From: CAZKAP01 sp964552195 | GTDB lineage: Bacteria; Bacteroidota; Bacteroidia; Flavobacteriales; Flavobacteriaceae | DNA: 64,000 nucleotides | Direction of reading: 5' to 3' | Assembly: GCA_964552195.1 (NCBI GenBank) | Contig: CAZKFM010000013.1 | Coordinates: 1-64,000, forward strand | Shown here: positions 30,901 through 33,583 of the stretch, in pieces | Layout: each line of letters opens with the position of its first letter | How positions within the stretch are numbered: position 1 is the first letter of the stretch | The notes under the pieces: model-generated | The model's database searches: none | What the model was told of the DNA's origin: nothing | The model's input: the letters and a program-made list of their open reading frames with translations, nothing else | Position numbers and translations under genes: made by a program

Positions 30901-32410
30901 TGAGGCTGCTTGCTACGGTGGAGACAGTAGCTCCACTCAGGGTATAGGTGATGGCATTGACCCCGCAGTTATCCGAGGAAGTAACATCCCAGGAAGTGCC
31001 GGTATGGGTATAGGTGCAGAGTCCTGAGTCGCTGTTGACCTGCTGGTCGGGAACGCAACTCACAACGGGTACCACCTGATCTTCAACCGTTACCTCAAAT
31101 GAGCAGGTCTGAGTGAGTCCTGCGGTATCGGTGGCGGTCCAGGTGACCGTCGTTGTTCCCAAGCCGAAGCTTACTCCGTTTAGGTTCGTACCAGTCCCCG
31201 AGGTGGCCCCGCTGAGGCTGTATTGAGTGCTGGTCAGTTGGCAGTTATCGCTGGCCGTGGGGTTCCAGGCCGTGCCGCTGTGCACATAGGTACAGCCCGT
31301 ATTGGTGCCGACGGTTACATCCGAAGTACAAGTTAACTGTGGCGGCTGGTTATCCAGCAGGGTTACGTTGAATGAATAGGTACTTTGATTACCCGCCTCG
31401 TCCGTCGCGGTGATCTGCACCAGTTGAACGGTACTGTGGTCGCTGATCAGAGAACCTACTACCGGATCCTGGGTCAGGCTTATGTTACCTACAGAGGAAC
31501 AGTTGTCCGATACGGTAACGGTAGTGCGATAGTCGGGCAGTGTAGTCTGGCAGCTGTCTGCATCCGGATTCAGGGTCTGGTTTCCTTCTCCGCTGATCAC
31601 CGGGGGGGTGTCCTCCAGGGGTACACTCAGTGCTATGCTGGATGAACAACCCTGAGTGCTGATGGCCCGAACGGTATAGTTGGTGTCTTCGGTGATGGAC
31701 CGGCTTAGGGGTAGGTCGCCTAGTTTGACGGTATTGGCGGCGTTCCAGAGCTCATAGGTGTCTCCGTTAACGGCTGTTGCCTCTATGGTGAACGGGGTAT
31801 TGTAACATACCGGATCGCCAGAGTTTACCGTGCTGCTAATGGCCGTAGGCAAGGGATTTACGGTGATGGTTGTCGTACTCGCACTCACTGGTAGTGAGGT
31901 GCCAAACTGATCCTGTACACTGACCAGAGAATAGGTGGTGGTCGCCGCGGGTGCGACCGATATGGGGTCACCTCCGAAAGTGGGGCTCTCCGGATCTGCA
32001 TCGCTGCTGTAGTTGTTTACCGTAAACTGGCTGGAACCGTCGGAATAGACCACCGTATAGGGGCCAATGCTCGCTCCTATGATCACTTCGAGCGTGGTGC
32101 TTTCTCCTTGGCATATGCTGCTATTGCCCTGAACCTGTATCAGGGCGTCCTGGGCAGTTAGGGCCGGTATTGCCGACAAAGCGGTGATGAAGAAGAAGAT
32201 AGACGGCAAAAGACGAACGGCCATTTGTCGAATGACCATTGCCCTAGGTGCCTCATGGGAGGATGGGTAGTTGTTGCGCATGCCAGGTTGATTGGGTATA
32301 ATCTCCTTGAGATGCCAGGCATGTGGAAAGCGAAGTAGGATTCGGGTGACGTAACGCCTGAATGATCCCGAGTATACCCTTTCCTTACAGGAATCGAACT
32401 CTGGATTCAT
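6965..32410 (-). CDS. Giant type IX-secreted surface adhesin (HYR and Calx-beta repeats, gliding-type C-terminal domain)
   Basis: This is an uninterrupted frame of about 8,480 codons, giving a product of roughly 0.85–0.9 MDa. A signal peptide (MAVRLLPSIFFFITALSAIPALTA then QDA) is followed by Ig/PKD-like sequence (about residues 88–270). Next are HYR repeats (about 270–4,275; recurrent DNC, FPVGTTTVTYTATD, one cysteine pair per unit), Calx-beta repeats (about 4,275–8,125; recurrent DNDAA…EEG…DYTA), two DUF11/DUF7507-like units (about 8,126–8,390; GNVTLTNVYVEDP) and a CHU_C sorting domain. Such proteins act as calcium-stiffened adhesins or gliding adhesins on the cell surface. The start is uncertain: ATG at 32408–32410 precedes the signal peptide by 63 residues, and the ATGs at 32281, 32239 and 32224 are alternatives. 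The downstream SprF- and PorE-like genes probably serve its export. Confidence 0.95.
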   Translation of the reverse strand: MNPEFDSCKERVYSGSFRRYVTRILLRFPHAWHLKEIIPNQPGMRNNYPSSHEAPRAMVIRQMAVRLLPSIFFFITALSAIPALTAQDALIQVQGNSSICQGESTTLEVIIGASIGPYTVVYSDGSSQFTVNNYSSDADPESPTFGGDPISVAPAATTTYSLVSVQDQFGTSLPVSASTTTITVNPLPTAISSTVNSGDPVCYNTPFTIEATAVNGDTYELWNAANTVKLGDLPLSRSITEDTNYTVRAISTQGCSSSIALSVPLEDTPPVISGEGNQTLNPDADSCQTTLPDYRTTVTVSDNCSSVGNISLTQDPVVGSLISDHSTVQLVQITATDEAGNQSTYSFNVTLLDNQPPQLTCTSDVTVGTNTGCTYVHSGTAWNPTASDNCQLTSTQYSLSGATSGTGTNLNGVSFGLGTTTVTWTATDTAGLTQTCSFEVTVEDQVVPVVSCVPDQQVNSDSGLCTYTHTGTSWDVTSSDNCGVNAITYTLSGATVSTVASSLNGVTFETGITNVEVTVQDGSSNTNTCSFTVTVSDQQDPQLSNMPGDLTVPNDPGSCTAVVNWTEPSANDNCSVANLVQTSAPTPGLSSGSTFPAGSTTITYTATDNSGNETVSSFTVTVNDTEAALISDCPADIVQEASPGLCGAIVTFALPTFTDNCAGGSMVQTEGLASGSEFPVGVTTNTFEVTDASGNTSSCSFTITISDTQDPTIPDLPSDITVSNDADQCGANVTWTEPSSTDNCSGSGIAQTSGLSNGAFFPVGTTTVTYTATDASGNTTLGSFEVTVEDTQLPLVVGCPSDINKPADTGACEAAVSWTEPSANDNCTAPGAITWTKSHTPGSTFPIGTTTVTYVAIDEAGNNSLTCSFDVVVTDSEKPVLSNCPTDISLSVDPGQCSAVANWTEPSATDNCTAEGDLVWSRSHSPGDSFPVGSTTVTYTATDEAGNVSNSCTFRVVVADDEAPVAVCAAPTIYLNESGVATLTPADVDGGSSDNCTLAGNLVITLSKTTFNCSNLGENTVTMTVRDAAGNTSTCQANVTVADDISPTLSATGQTIDSNLNADNGGCTYLIKGSEFDPIATDNCSGLTLSYAISGATTATGTGSLAGVTLQAGSNTISWTVSDGSNTSIPLVFTKTVVDAQAPVVSSTGNQYKSNTSGLCGYLVSGSEFDASYNDNCTISEVSYSINGGEPVVAPTLDGVTLPTGINQITWTVSDVNQTSSSSFLVTIEDTELPVITPQADITEEIGGGCDQVVSWTTPEVSDNCGISSLTQIAGLPNGSAFPVGTTTVTYRATDISGNAATMSFTVTVSDLTAPALSCPSGSTEASPFEREADTDLCVYTVQGTEFDALTSDSCGFNAATNSFDGTTTLEGKELPVGEHTITWTATDEAGNSSSCTLYVRVTDNQDPTFTAPDQNYNRNADPGECYYTIPDTFFDLRNLSDNCELQVPTYEITQDDSVVFSGNNTLAGLQLPTDESFAYSVVWTLSDVNGNTVSSVPFEISVTDNQAPSFDCSGNAIRNIPSDGCQYTVVGTEFDPALLTDNCDDSGELAISYTLDGVSGGVSTSLAGTVLDAGVHPVVWSATDSAGNTATCSFNITVVDSVDPTISPITDKTRQAPGGGCSYTAVGTEFDPVSVSDNCPSYTLTNNQNGATTLAGFEFQVGITVVVWSVSDAGGNVTTSQFQVEVQDVNAPEFTLDNDPASTVAVTRSTSADNCLYTVSGSELDPQAVSDNCTTENFSILNDNNNYRSLAFEQFGVGLHTINWTVTDNYGNSNTKTLELTVVDDVSPVINCPQSDYTRVYDQNQSHYTIGLNEFKPVASDNCATTSYTYELTGATTGSGSILSGVQLNEGANVITWTATDTAGNVSTCMFTVNVITDLYPNISCAGDQSKDTDAGQCSYTVQGSEFDAASTTAGVTFTNDYNGLSTLAGAVFPQGTTLVTWTASQTVDGQNYSSNCSMYVFVSDNEDPTITAPADITVNSNSGCWSESLTLGTPVTSDNCGVRSVWNNQAGNSFYVGTHTITWWVEDVHGNRTSDTQTITVVDDDAPTYNCYAALCRQADEGETFYTVYDHEFNPRNVWDCSGPVTVTNDFNNSSTLAGAQISVGVHTVNWTFTDALGNESTCTTTITIESGDPPSVTCRGFQDRSTDPGLCTYTIQGNESDVTSTTPGTTLTYTLSGATSGTGSTTLDGVALNTGATTVTWTATNGGDTNVCCTYDIHVYDDENPVISWPADVTVPVDAGSCNATNVVLGTPTATDNCDSPAQVDYTQSPSTTTFALGETAVYWTARDTRGNTVTHTQTVTVTDNVAPVISCPTETYYREYSNPLVDYYYVVGNEFTPAVSDNCEVVSYTNNRTGNGFLNGQLLGLGTHTITWTANDGNPGTPNSATCDVTIEVVDSFEPLISCPANATASADSDACGFRIPGDNTNYDAVFTSLSGQNRSLTHDLDGAPSNTSLAGATLPVGTTTITWTASQTINGTEYTNTCSFTFTVSDITPPVLDTPFPDVTYNVDTGTCSKTVTLTPPTATDNCSDPADLLISSNAPETFILGDTNVRWEITDEAGNTTVYTQVVTVYDNEAPVITNCPATDITAEATGVNCQVIVSWPALIATDDCAGMQSFTSTHSPGTLFDVGTTTVTYTAIDKNGNESTCSFDVVVTDPAPTLSCVENQTRNVNSGTCSYTVVGNELDPVSISDNCGAPDLTWSFTHPETLELVTGTNSLSGVAIPRGSDNGPTTGQIDITWTATDSGGQQSSCTFTLSLLDNEAPILVIPGNQTRGTDLNQNYYTVTGGEFDDVSAFDNCGIVTKIVNEHGLPTLDGLQLPLGENTITWEATDDSGNKGTAVFYAYIVDSEKPRLDTAPSNTTANAGGSCTAVVNYTPPAFIDNVTAQGNLIVTVSPSEAVPGYEFPVGNTEITYLVLDEAGNSYSYSFDITVNDTSNPVLSCPAGDSGNQFNRNTDTGEAYYTVSGTELDPASYSDNCNTSLTNDYNASETLAGATFPIGSTEVTWTVSDEAGNTATCTIQVVVTDIEEPVINSCPDATVSRNATTGECFYRVTGSEFDPFDFRDNAGVSRLTYSIDGGPEVGTNLNTTLVGAEIPVGTTEVFWRLYDASDNVSATCTTTFTIVDSELPALVPIATQNRNTDPGSGTYTAKSPADDAWDIAISDNCSLAVITYQINTEDPVGTDTSTSIMGAVLPIGTNTITWEATDIHGNTQSGTYQVVVRDQEAPSANCNPITVELAPNGSYTLDSDDIDALSLGSSDPGGIASIEVTPNSFGCVDVGANTVTLTLTDTYGNESSCQATVTVEDNTAPEALCQDLTVILDAAGNATISPEDIDNGSTDACGIASLSLDQTSFDCTDVGSNTVTLAVTDVNGNSSTCTSTVTVVDDVAPVAVCKSITVALDDSGSITLDGTDVDNGSFDNCESALTYSLSPDTFTCADLGANTVTLTVTDPAGYSDSCTAIVTVEDTTAPTVVCQDITVQLDENGLASITAADIDNGSDDACGIQSLALDNTSFDCSNLGADPATNTVTLTVTDVNGNSNTCTALVTVEDAVNPTLTCPGDQTVDTDTDACTYVHSGTDWNPTAADSCTSISSLTYALSGATVAADAPANTSLDGTTFNPGVTTVTWTAIDGSGNSTQCSFDVTVSDNQAPTASCQDITLQLDASGSASLVAADLGSGSFDNCGIQSLSASQTTFGCEDFGANTVTLTVTDTSGNTSSCDATVTIEDPIGPTASCSPITVQLDASGNYTLSGTDIADLSLGSTDNCSGWTAEVSPNTFNCSDIGSPVDVTVTIRDIAGNTDTCTTTVTVEDTTAPTALCQDITLQLDATGNATLTGNDINNGSSDACGIQSFSASQTAFDCSDLGSNVVTLTVTDIHGNIATCDATVTVEDTVAPVFNLCSSNQSENTDPGLCTYTKTSDDWDATATDNCASLTLEFSLSGATTGSGSTLNGVAFNTGTTTVTWTATDSEDNASTCSYEVTVTDNEDPVASAQVAQVDLDRLGTATIIPSDVDNNSTDNCSIVTYEISKDGVSYFSSLDYSCSDIGSNTIYLRVTDSAGRTDVTTTNLEVDDTQAPTLDDLNDRLVDTDSDVCTYTHTDDSWNPTDNCDPAPTITYTLSGATTAITGSNTTLNGQVFEKGTTTVLWTVADHSSPVNSGTVEFDVVVSDPQAPQISCPSNIVQDVAAPGASSALVSGIPSPTFDDNCAVTLLTYQYSGATFSPAQGTGINELSSDTFNLGTTLVRYVAYDEAGNSQDCTFTITVNALPNNTVIPSSASLTTTEDLGTDSFTVALPSIPSGNVVFDVASSDPTEGTVSISKLTFTPANWNTPQTVTVTGVNEDVDDGDIPYTILITTNTDETDPGSGYFNVDPEDVSVTNIDNDTAGITVSSASGPTSEDADTATFTVVLDTEPTSDVSISWSSGDPTESDTFSPPSLTFSPANWDSPQTITVTGKDDDIADGDVNYTLISANAVSADTDYDGMVVDDVDLVNEDNDTAGFTVVPGNLTVSEDGTTATYTVVLNSKPATDAEDYTVVVDVNSSDTGEGTVSPSSLTFTAANWDTPQTVTVTGVDDTIVDGTIAFTAVNSVDTSNTTDPAYDPLNPEDVSIDNTDNDSATVSINDVTVAEGNTGTTDFTFTVTHAGAEVDGGYAVSYFTTNGTAKAPSDFSGSGGSVSFISGAIGETQTITVSINGDTSVEGNETFSLVLNSVIAPGKNITIDPAGKTGTGTITNDDNATLSIADVSINEGDSGTSVLTFTVELDREVEDGLTVDFATADGTATTADSDYDAQTGTLTFAGTPGEQETIDITINGDTKVELDETFRVDLSTIVPISAPAVAISFADDSATGTLTNDDSAVLAITGFTVDEGAGTADFTIALDEQVQSPFTIDFATSDNTASDGSDYDAASTTLNFGGPHALTQMVTVNILEDMVVEPSEELVATLDNLIDGAAQSVSLTGGGPSTSVTSTITDNDAASLSIDDVTVDEDAGTATFTVTLTGSVQNDFTVDYVTSDQSALSPSDYTALGTASLTFGGANSNSQNLVVTIADNNIAEPTETYTIDLSNLNAQGQTGVSIADNQGLGTITDNDALTLDISGFSVTETDGNQLSNFVLSSNIAAQEDIEFTLTTADIGTTAGTDYAPQTAQAYTLLAGETSMNLPVSIGGDLIAEPTETFSGTIALTDARGQDVTITTDSDTSTILDNDALVANLNGFTITETEATETGQFSISTNIAAQFDIEFSFTTADGTALDGQDYTAQAGTVITLPAGSTSVDIPVDILGDLVIEPQESFTADLALTEANAQQASVGTASETAIIEDNDSASLSVSGFTADEDAGSASFTITLDRAVQNAFTVDFNSSDLTALAGSDYTTSGTVELTFGAANPLVQTVSIPIADDSFVEPTEQLSGTLSNLSAGGQDVSLATPSATASITDNDAASIAINDVTVDEDVPEGMAIFTVTLTGDIQDELTVDYTTQDGSADDPAVQPSDYTLTSGTLTFPSGSLSGSTLNIAVPIIDNGINEPVNETYTVELDNLSSTGSASFDDNSGLGTIIDDDPLNTITLTGFTVTETDGNTSHNFVATLDQLAQEPIVIDFTTAFGSADGTDITAQAAQQYTIPSETLTVNIPVEVLGDLKAEPQESFTATITLVDTGGQQVGLGTDTATGTINDNDQATLSISGFSVDEAAGTADFTISSDRPIQEEITVSFDTGDDTAEAGSDYTAVSAVLTFGGSESDTQTVSIPITDDDLVEPSETLNGILSSLSPSSQDVVLDGLGSTASIQATITDNDSASLTIDDVVLTESDTGSDVTFTFTVTHNGKSADGPFTVDFATRDVEAIAGNDYTGQSGTLTFSGATGETQTISVLVTGDLLLEPTETFALDLSEGDFESRNITFTDDSGQGTIEDNDSALLSASASDDTAAEPNNDGEFTLSIGLPSSTDTEISYSITGTADVTEDYTALSGSATIPAGSTSITVAVPVVDDNILEEDESVILTIDFIDAGDSDISIDGSASQATVTIQDDDTAQVSVSATDADAAEPGDDGAYTITLSQESDSDTTVSYTITGTATAGSDHTTLAGTAVIPVGSTSLVIDVEVLDDSILEFTETVTLTLDGITGDSDISIDGTQSTADVNIADNDAAELTVTDITVEEGNNAVWTLTLSADVQGGFTLDYNTADGSALSGSDYSDTTGTITFAGTAGETQTVTVATTDDDLLEFDEAFLVEFSNISNALVSFDNQATATLTDNDAASLSVSDISVEEGDSFSFTVTLSGNVQGGVDIDYATADGTAIDPDDYTAASGTLNFTGTDGESYTITVNTTEDDVAEPQEQFLIDLSNISNALVTFDNQATGTITDDDDLSLSIADNSITETEGTQTLEFVITLSGTAQEDIQIGFSTSDNTALAGNDFTAQTATPVTLTAGDTQVVVPVEILGDAILEPTEVFDVLITLDNTAGQPITVADASAAGTISDNDAAELTVTDITVEEGNNAVWTLTLSADVQGGFTLDYNTADGSALSGSDYSDTTGTITFAGTAGETQTVTVATTDDDLLEFDEAFLVEFSNISNALVSFDNQATATLTDNDAASLSVSDISVEEGDSFSFTVTLSGNVQGGVDIDYATADGTAIDPDDYTAASGTLNFTGTDGESYTITVNTTEDDVAEPQEQFLIDLSNISNALVAFDNQATGTITDDDDLTLSIADNSITETEGTQTLEFVITLSGTAQEDIQIGFSTSDNTALAGNDFTAQTATPVTLTAGDTQVVVPVEILGDAILEPTEVFDVSFTLDDDAGQPITVTDASAAGTISDNDTAELTVSDLSVDEGDSFSFTVTLSGNVQGGFDIDYASADDTAIDPDDYTAASGTLNFAGTDGESYTITVNTTEDDVAEPQEQFLIDLSNISNALVSFDDQATATITDDDDLTLSIADNSITETEGTQTLEFLITLSGTAEQDILIGFSTSDNTALAGNDFTAQTATPITLLAGDTQVVVPVEILGDAILEPTEVFDVLITLDNTAGQPITLADANASATITDNDAAALTVSDLSVDEGDSFSFTVTLSGDVQGGFDIDYATADDTALDGSDYTATTGTLTFAGTDGESYTITVNTTEDGIAEPDEQFLIDFSGITNALVSFDDQATATITDDDDLTLSIADNSITETEGTQTLEFVITLSGTAQEDIQIGFSTSDNTALASNDFTAQTATPVTLVAGDTQVVVPVEILGDAILEPTEVFDVLITLDNTAGQPITLANASAAGTISDNDASAVSISATTQAAEPNLAGVFTLSLTEETSEDTVVSYSVTGTASPDVDYVSLSETVTIPAGSTVATIAVNVLDDSVLEGTETVVVTLTGTDNLVGLGTVTEATVNITDDDTSEVSVVSDTDAAEPATDGSFTVSLSNPVSSDTEIFYSVGGTAALDTDYTALSGTVIIPAGSTSTTLPVEVIDDSTVEGEESVIITLEATSNAVTLATANQTTVTIADNDSSAVTISATTLGAEPDQDGLFTFALSSPAAQPTTVSYTVSGSATAGADYTTLSGTIVVLAGATTVTLPVEVLDDLQLEGDETVVVELTGTDNDVNLGADTEAVITIADNEISALTVSVANDAAEPDQDGAFRFELTTPVAGPTTVSYSLDGSATADDDYFALSGTLIIPAGDTEFILPLNVVDDVWIEGIETAVLTLTGTDNLVNLGTSFEATLNIADDDESRVSVTAMEQAGEPDADGQFELSLSKPVAGDTEVFYTVGGTATPDVDYDALSGTALFPTGSTSVLLDIPVIDDLILEGDESVILSLTGTDNAVTLDTASEATIVLTDNDSSEITVAAGLDASEPDNNGTFVLSLSNPVAVDTEISYTVAGTSLSDADYALLPGTAVIPAGSTSITIEVGVLDDTILEETETLEISLTETNNAVVLGGSSSASINLFDDDDAVVSVSAVNDGAEPDSDGRFVLSLSNPVSTDTEVEYSLDGSAMEGVDYAAMTGTVLIPAETTSFELVIEVIDDLEIEGTETVGIQLTQTGNAVTLSAEASDSLDIADNDQSVVTVVAAADGSEPDQDGAFAILLDTGAEIDTEVTYTLTGTASEGVDYEAFSGSITIPAGTDRVELPVQVIDDDILEFGGETVILTLTGSDGLLQIGDSSEATVQIADNEGVEAGIELIKTVTMEGDGEPGDRLLYTFVIRNTGNVPLEWIEIDDDMLSDTPIAVPGVLPALQETSLTVEYTLIQADIDAGSVTNSAFAFGTETLENTTVSDTSDNGIAEDGDDNPTVIDLVREPSLAIVKTATLNDENQDGFAQVGETIGYRFRITNTGNVTLTNVYVEDPLDGITLSGQPITLAPGETDEVTFSALYPLSIDDIRAQQVSNQAQAFGTGPSGQVVSDYSDDDDSFGDTPTVTELSGCELEVFNGVSPNIDGGNDLFFVQGIECYPNNTVEIYNRWGALIFERDGYNNYDQAFTGISEGKATINQPRKLPDGTYFYIIRYTDTDGISRSLTGYLYINRR
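6968..7275 (-). other. Type B T9SS sorting domain (gliding motility-associated C-terminal domain)
   Basis: The last ~100 residues of the giant adhesin start at CELEVFNGVSPN and contain the hallmarks of the CHU_C/TIGR04131 family: F-N-x-x-x-P-x-x-D-G-x-N-D, VEIYNRWGALIFE, LPDGTYFYII and a final GYLYINRR. The domain directs the protein through the type IX system in its type B form, which is associated with SprF-like partners rather than sortase-type cleavage. Confidence 0.92.
8040..19590 (-). repeat. Calx-beta repeat array within the giant adhesin
   Basis: About 11.5 kb encode some 34 Calx-beta-like units of around 100–115 residues, counted from their DND/DDD-A-x-L-x-[IV] openings. Typical unit landmarks are VDEGDSFSFTVTLSG, DYTAASGTLNF and EPQEQFLIDLSN. 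The acidic DNDAA and DDD clusters at unit borders are calcium-binding in this family. I see no cysteine in this zone, unlike the HYR zone. The first units (TTTEDLGTDSFTV, NWDTPQTVTVTGVDD) are a divergent subtype. Confidence 0.88.
12015..14013 (-). repeat. Near-identical 999-bp tandem duplication (three Calx-beta units)
   Basis: A 999-bp (333-codon) block at about 12,015–13,013 is repeated head to tail at about 13,014–14,013. I find no mismatch between roughly 12,391–13,014 and its partner 13,390–14,013, and only scattered differences in the remainder. The unit is three Calx-beta repeats (starts AELTVTDITVEEG, ASLSVSDISVEEG, L-LSIADNSITETEG). A further related two-unit pattern with a ~672-bp period continues toward 10,700. 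Reading frame is kept throughout, consistent with recent recombinational expansion. Confidence 0.85.
19600..31600 (-). repeat. HYR-domain repeat array within the giant adhesin
   Basis: About 12 kb of coding repeats, each roughly 80–85 codons. Each unit has an entry like VEDTTAPTALCQDITL or CPSDI, a central DNC or DNCG, and an exit like G-x-N-T-V-T-W-T-A-T-D-x-x-G-N-x-x-T-C-x-F. These are HYR (hyalin) repeats, immunoglobulin-like beta-sandwiches that usually build stalks of adhesins. Several subfamilies alternate (C-PSDI…V-WTEPSA type; YTVSGSEFDP type; ALCQDITLQLD type), suggesting growth by block duplication. Boundaries are approximate. Confidence 0.88.
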
Positions 32411-32477
32411 CAAACGATAATGCTCTGTTTTTGAATGTTTTATGTGTTATTCATCCACAAAGCAGTCTAGTCAATAT

Positions 32478-32485
32478 TAAAATTA
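32478..32485 (-). promoter_or_regulatory. Candidate −7 promoter box for the adhesin operon
   Basis: The minus strand reads TAATTTTA, one base off the Bacteroidota TAnnTTTG box, in an AT-rich stretch between the esterase gene and the adhesin start. It would give a leader of roughly 60 bases to the first ATG. No convincing −33 TTTG is visible, so this is tentative. Confidence 0.25.
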
Positions 32486-32623
32486 GACCGAGGGAAGATT
32501 TTTCTTACTACTAATGTTGTGAGTACCTGGTATACTGAGGTGAAATCAGGTTTAGCTGTGGAATGGGAGTTACGGCTTACATGGCGATTTTACAAGGGCC
32601 TGGGCCTGAAATAGGTTTAAAAA

Positions 32624-33562
32624 TTAAAGGGATTTTAGCCACATGGCAAGCAATTGGGGCCACTGTTCCAGTCTTCCTTTGCCCAATGCGAGTCCATAGC
32701 CATGTCCCCCATACGGGTAGAGGTGCATTTCTGCGGCTATCCCCTGCTGTTGTAGCGCCTGGTAGAAAGCGAGGCTATGCCCGGGAGGAACCACGGGATC
32801 GTCCCCGGAATGCAACAGAAAGGTTGGCGGTGTACCGGAGTGTATATGCCTTTCATTGGAGTAATACTCGATGAGCCCGGTCCCAGGTTTTTCTCCAAGC
32901 AGATTATTTCTCGAGACGAAAGATCCATTGTCAGGTTGGAAGGTGATAACCGGATAAATCAATACCAGGAAGTCCGGTCGGGCACTGATTGCATCAATCG
33001 AATCCCGGTTTACCAGAGTTTCTTCGTAACGATTCCCAAGAGTCGATGCCAGGTGCCCTCCGGCCGAGAAGCCCATGACTCCAATTTTCGAAGGGTCTAT
33101 ATTCCATTCCGCGCTTTTCGATCGAACCCATTTTACCGCTCTTTGCGCATCCATCAGTGAGGCCTGGTGAGGGATGATCAGCGATTCCGAGAATGGGAGT
33201 CGGTACTTCAGGACGAAGGCGGCAATGCCCCTTGAATTCAGCCATTTAGCAACGTCTGTACCTTCCCAGTCATAGGCCAGTCCCCGGTACCCTCCTCCCG
33301 GCAGTATCACAACCGCCTGACCGGTGGCATGGCGCGGCGAGGGCAGGTAAATCTCCAGAGTGGGCTGCTGAACGTTCTCGATCCATAAGATGTCGGACCG
33401 GCCATCTTCCACACGCAGTGTTCGGATTTCCTTTTCGACGGATTCTCTCTGGTTGGGCACCGGATTATCCCCCCAGAGGTTTACAATCTCCTGGGAACGA
33501 AGTCCGGGCATAGACAGCAGTGCGGCAAAGATGAATACCAGGATTTTCATTTGATGTGTCAT
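32624..33562 (-). CDS. Secreted alpha/beta-hydrolase (acetyl-/feruloyl-esterase-like)
   Basis: This 312-residue alpha/beta hydrolase fold protein has an N-terminal export signal (MKILVFIFAALLSMPGLRS); the ATG at 33550 may be the true start. The visible catalytic triad is the nucleophile in GFSAGG, an aspartate in HSGDDPVVP and a histidine in PYGGHGYG. VVILPGGGYRGLAYDWEG supplies the oxyanion-hole motif typical of the BD-FAE/Abhydrolase_3 group. Relatives remove acetyl or feruloyl groups from plant or algal polysaccharides; the exact substrate cannot be read from sequence. It lies 21 bases downstream of the membrane AraC-type regulator on the same strand, so the regulator may sense its product or control it. 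Confidence 0.85.
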   Translation of the reverse strand: MTHQMKILVFIFAALLSMPGLRSQEIVNLWGDNPVPNQRESVEKEIRTLRVEDGRSDILWIENVQQPTLEIYLPSPRHATGQAVVILPGGGYRGLAYDWEGTDVAKWLNSRGIAAFVLKYRLPFSESLIIPHQASLMDAQRAVKWVRSKSAEWNIDPSKIGVMGFSAGGHLASTLGNRYEETLVNRDSIDAISARPDFLVLIYPVITFQPDNGSFVSRNNLLGEKPGTGLIEYYSNERHIHSGTPPTFLLHSGDDPVVPPGHSLAFYQALQQQGIAAEMHLYPYGGHGYGLALGKGRLEQWPQLLAMWLKSL

Positions 33563-33583
33563 GAGAGTTCGCTTTGAAGATAC

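Noticed and set aside
6965..32413. CRISPR-like regular repeats
   Set aside because: The repeats are in-frame coding units of about 80–115 codons in one uninterrupted reading frame, with no short direct repeats and unique spacers.
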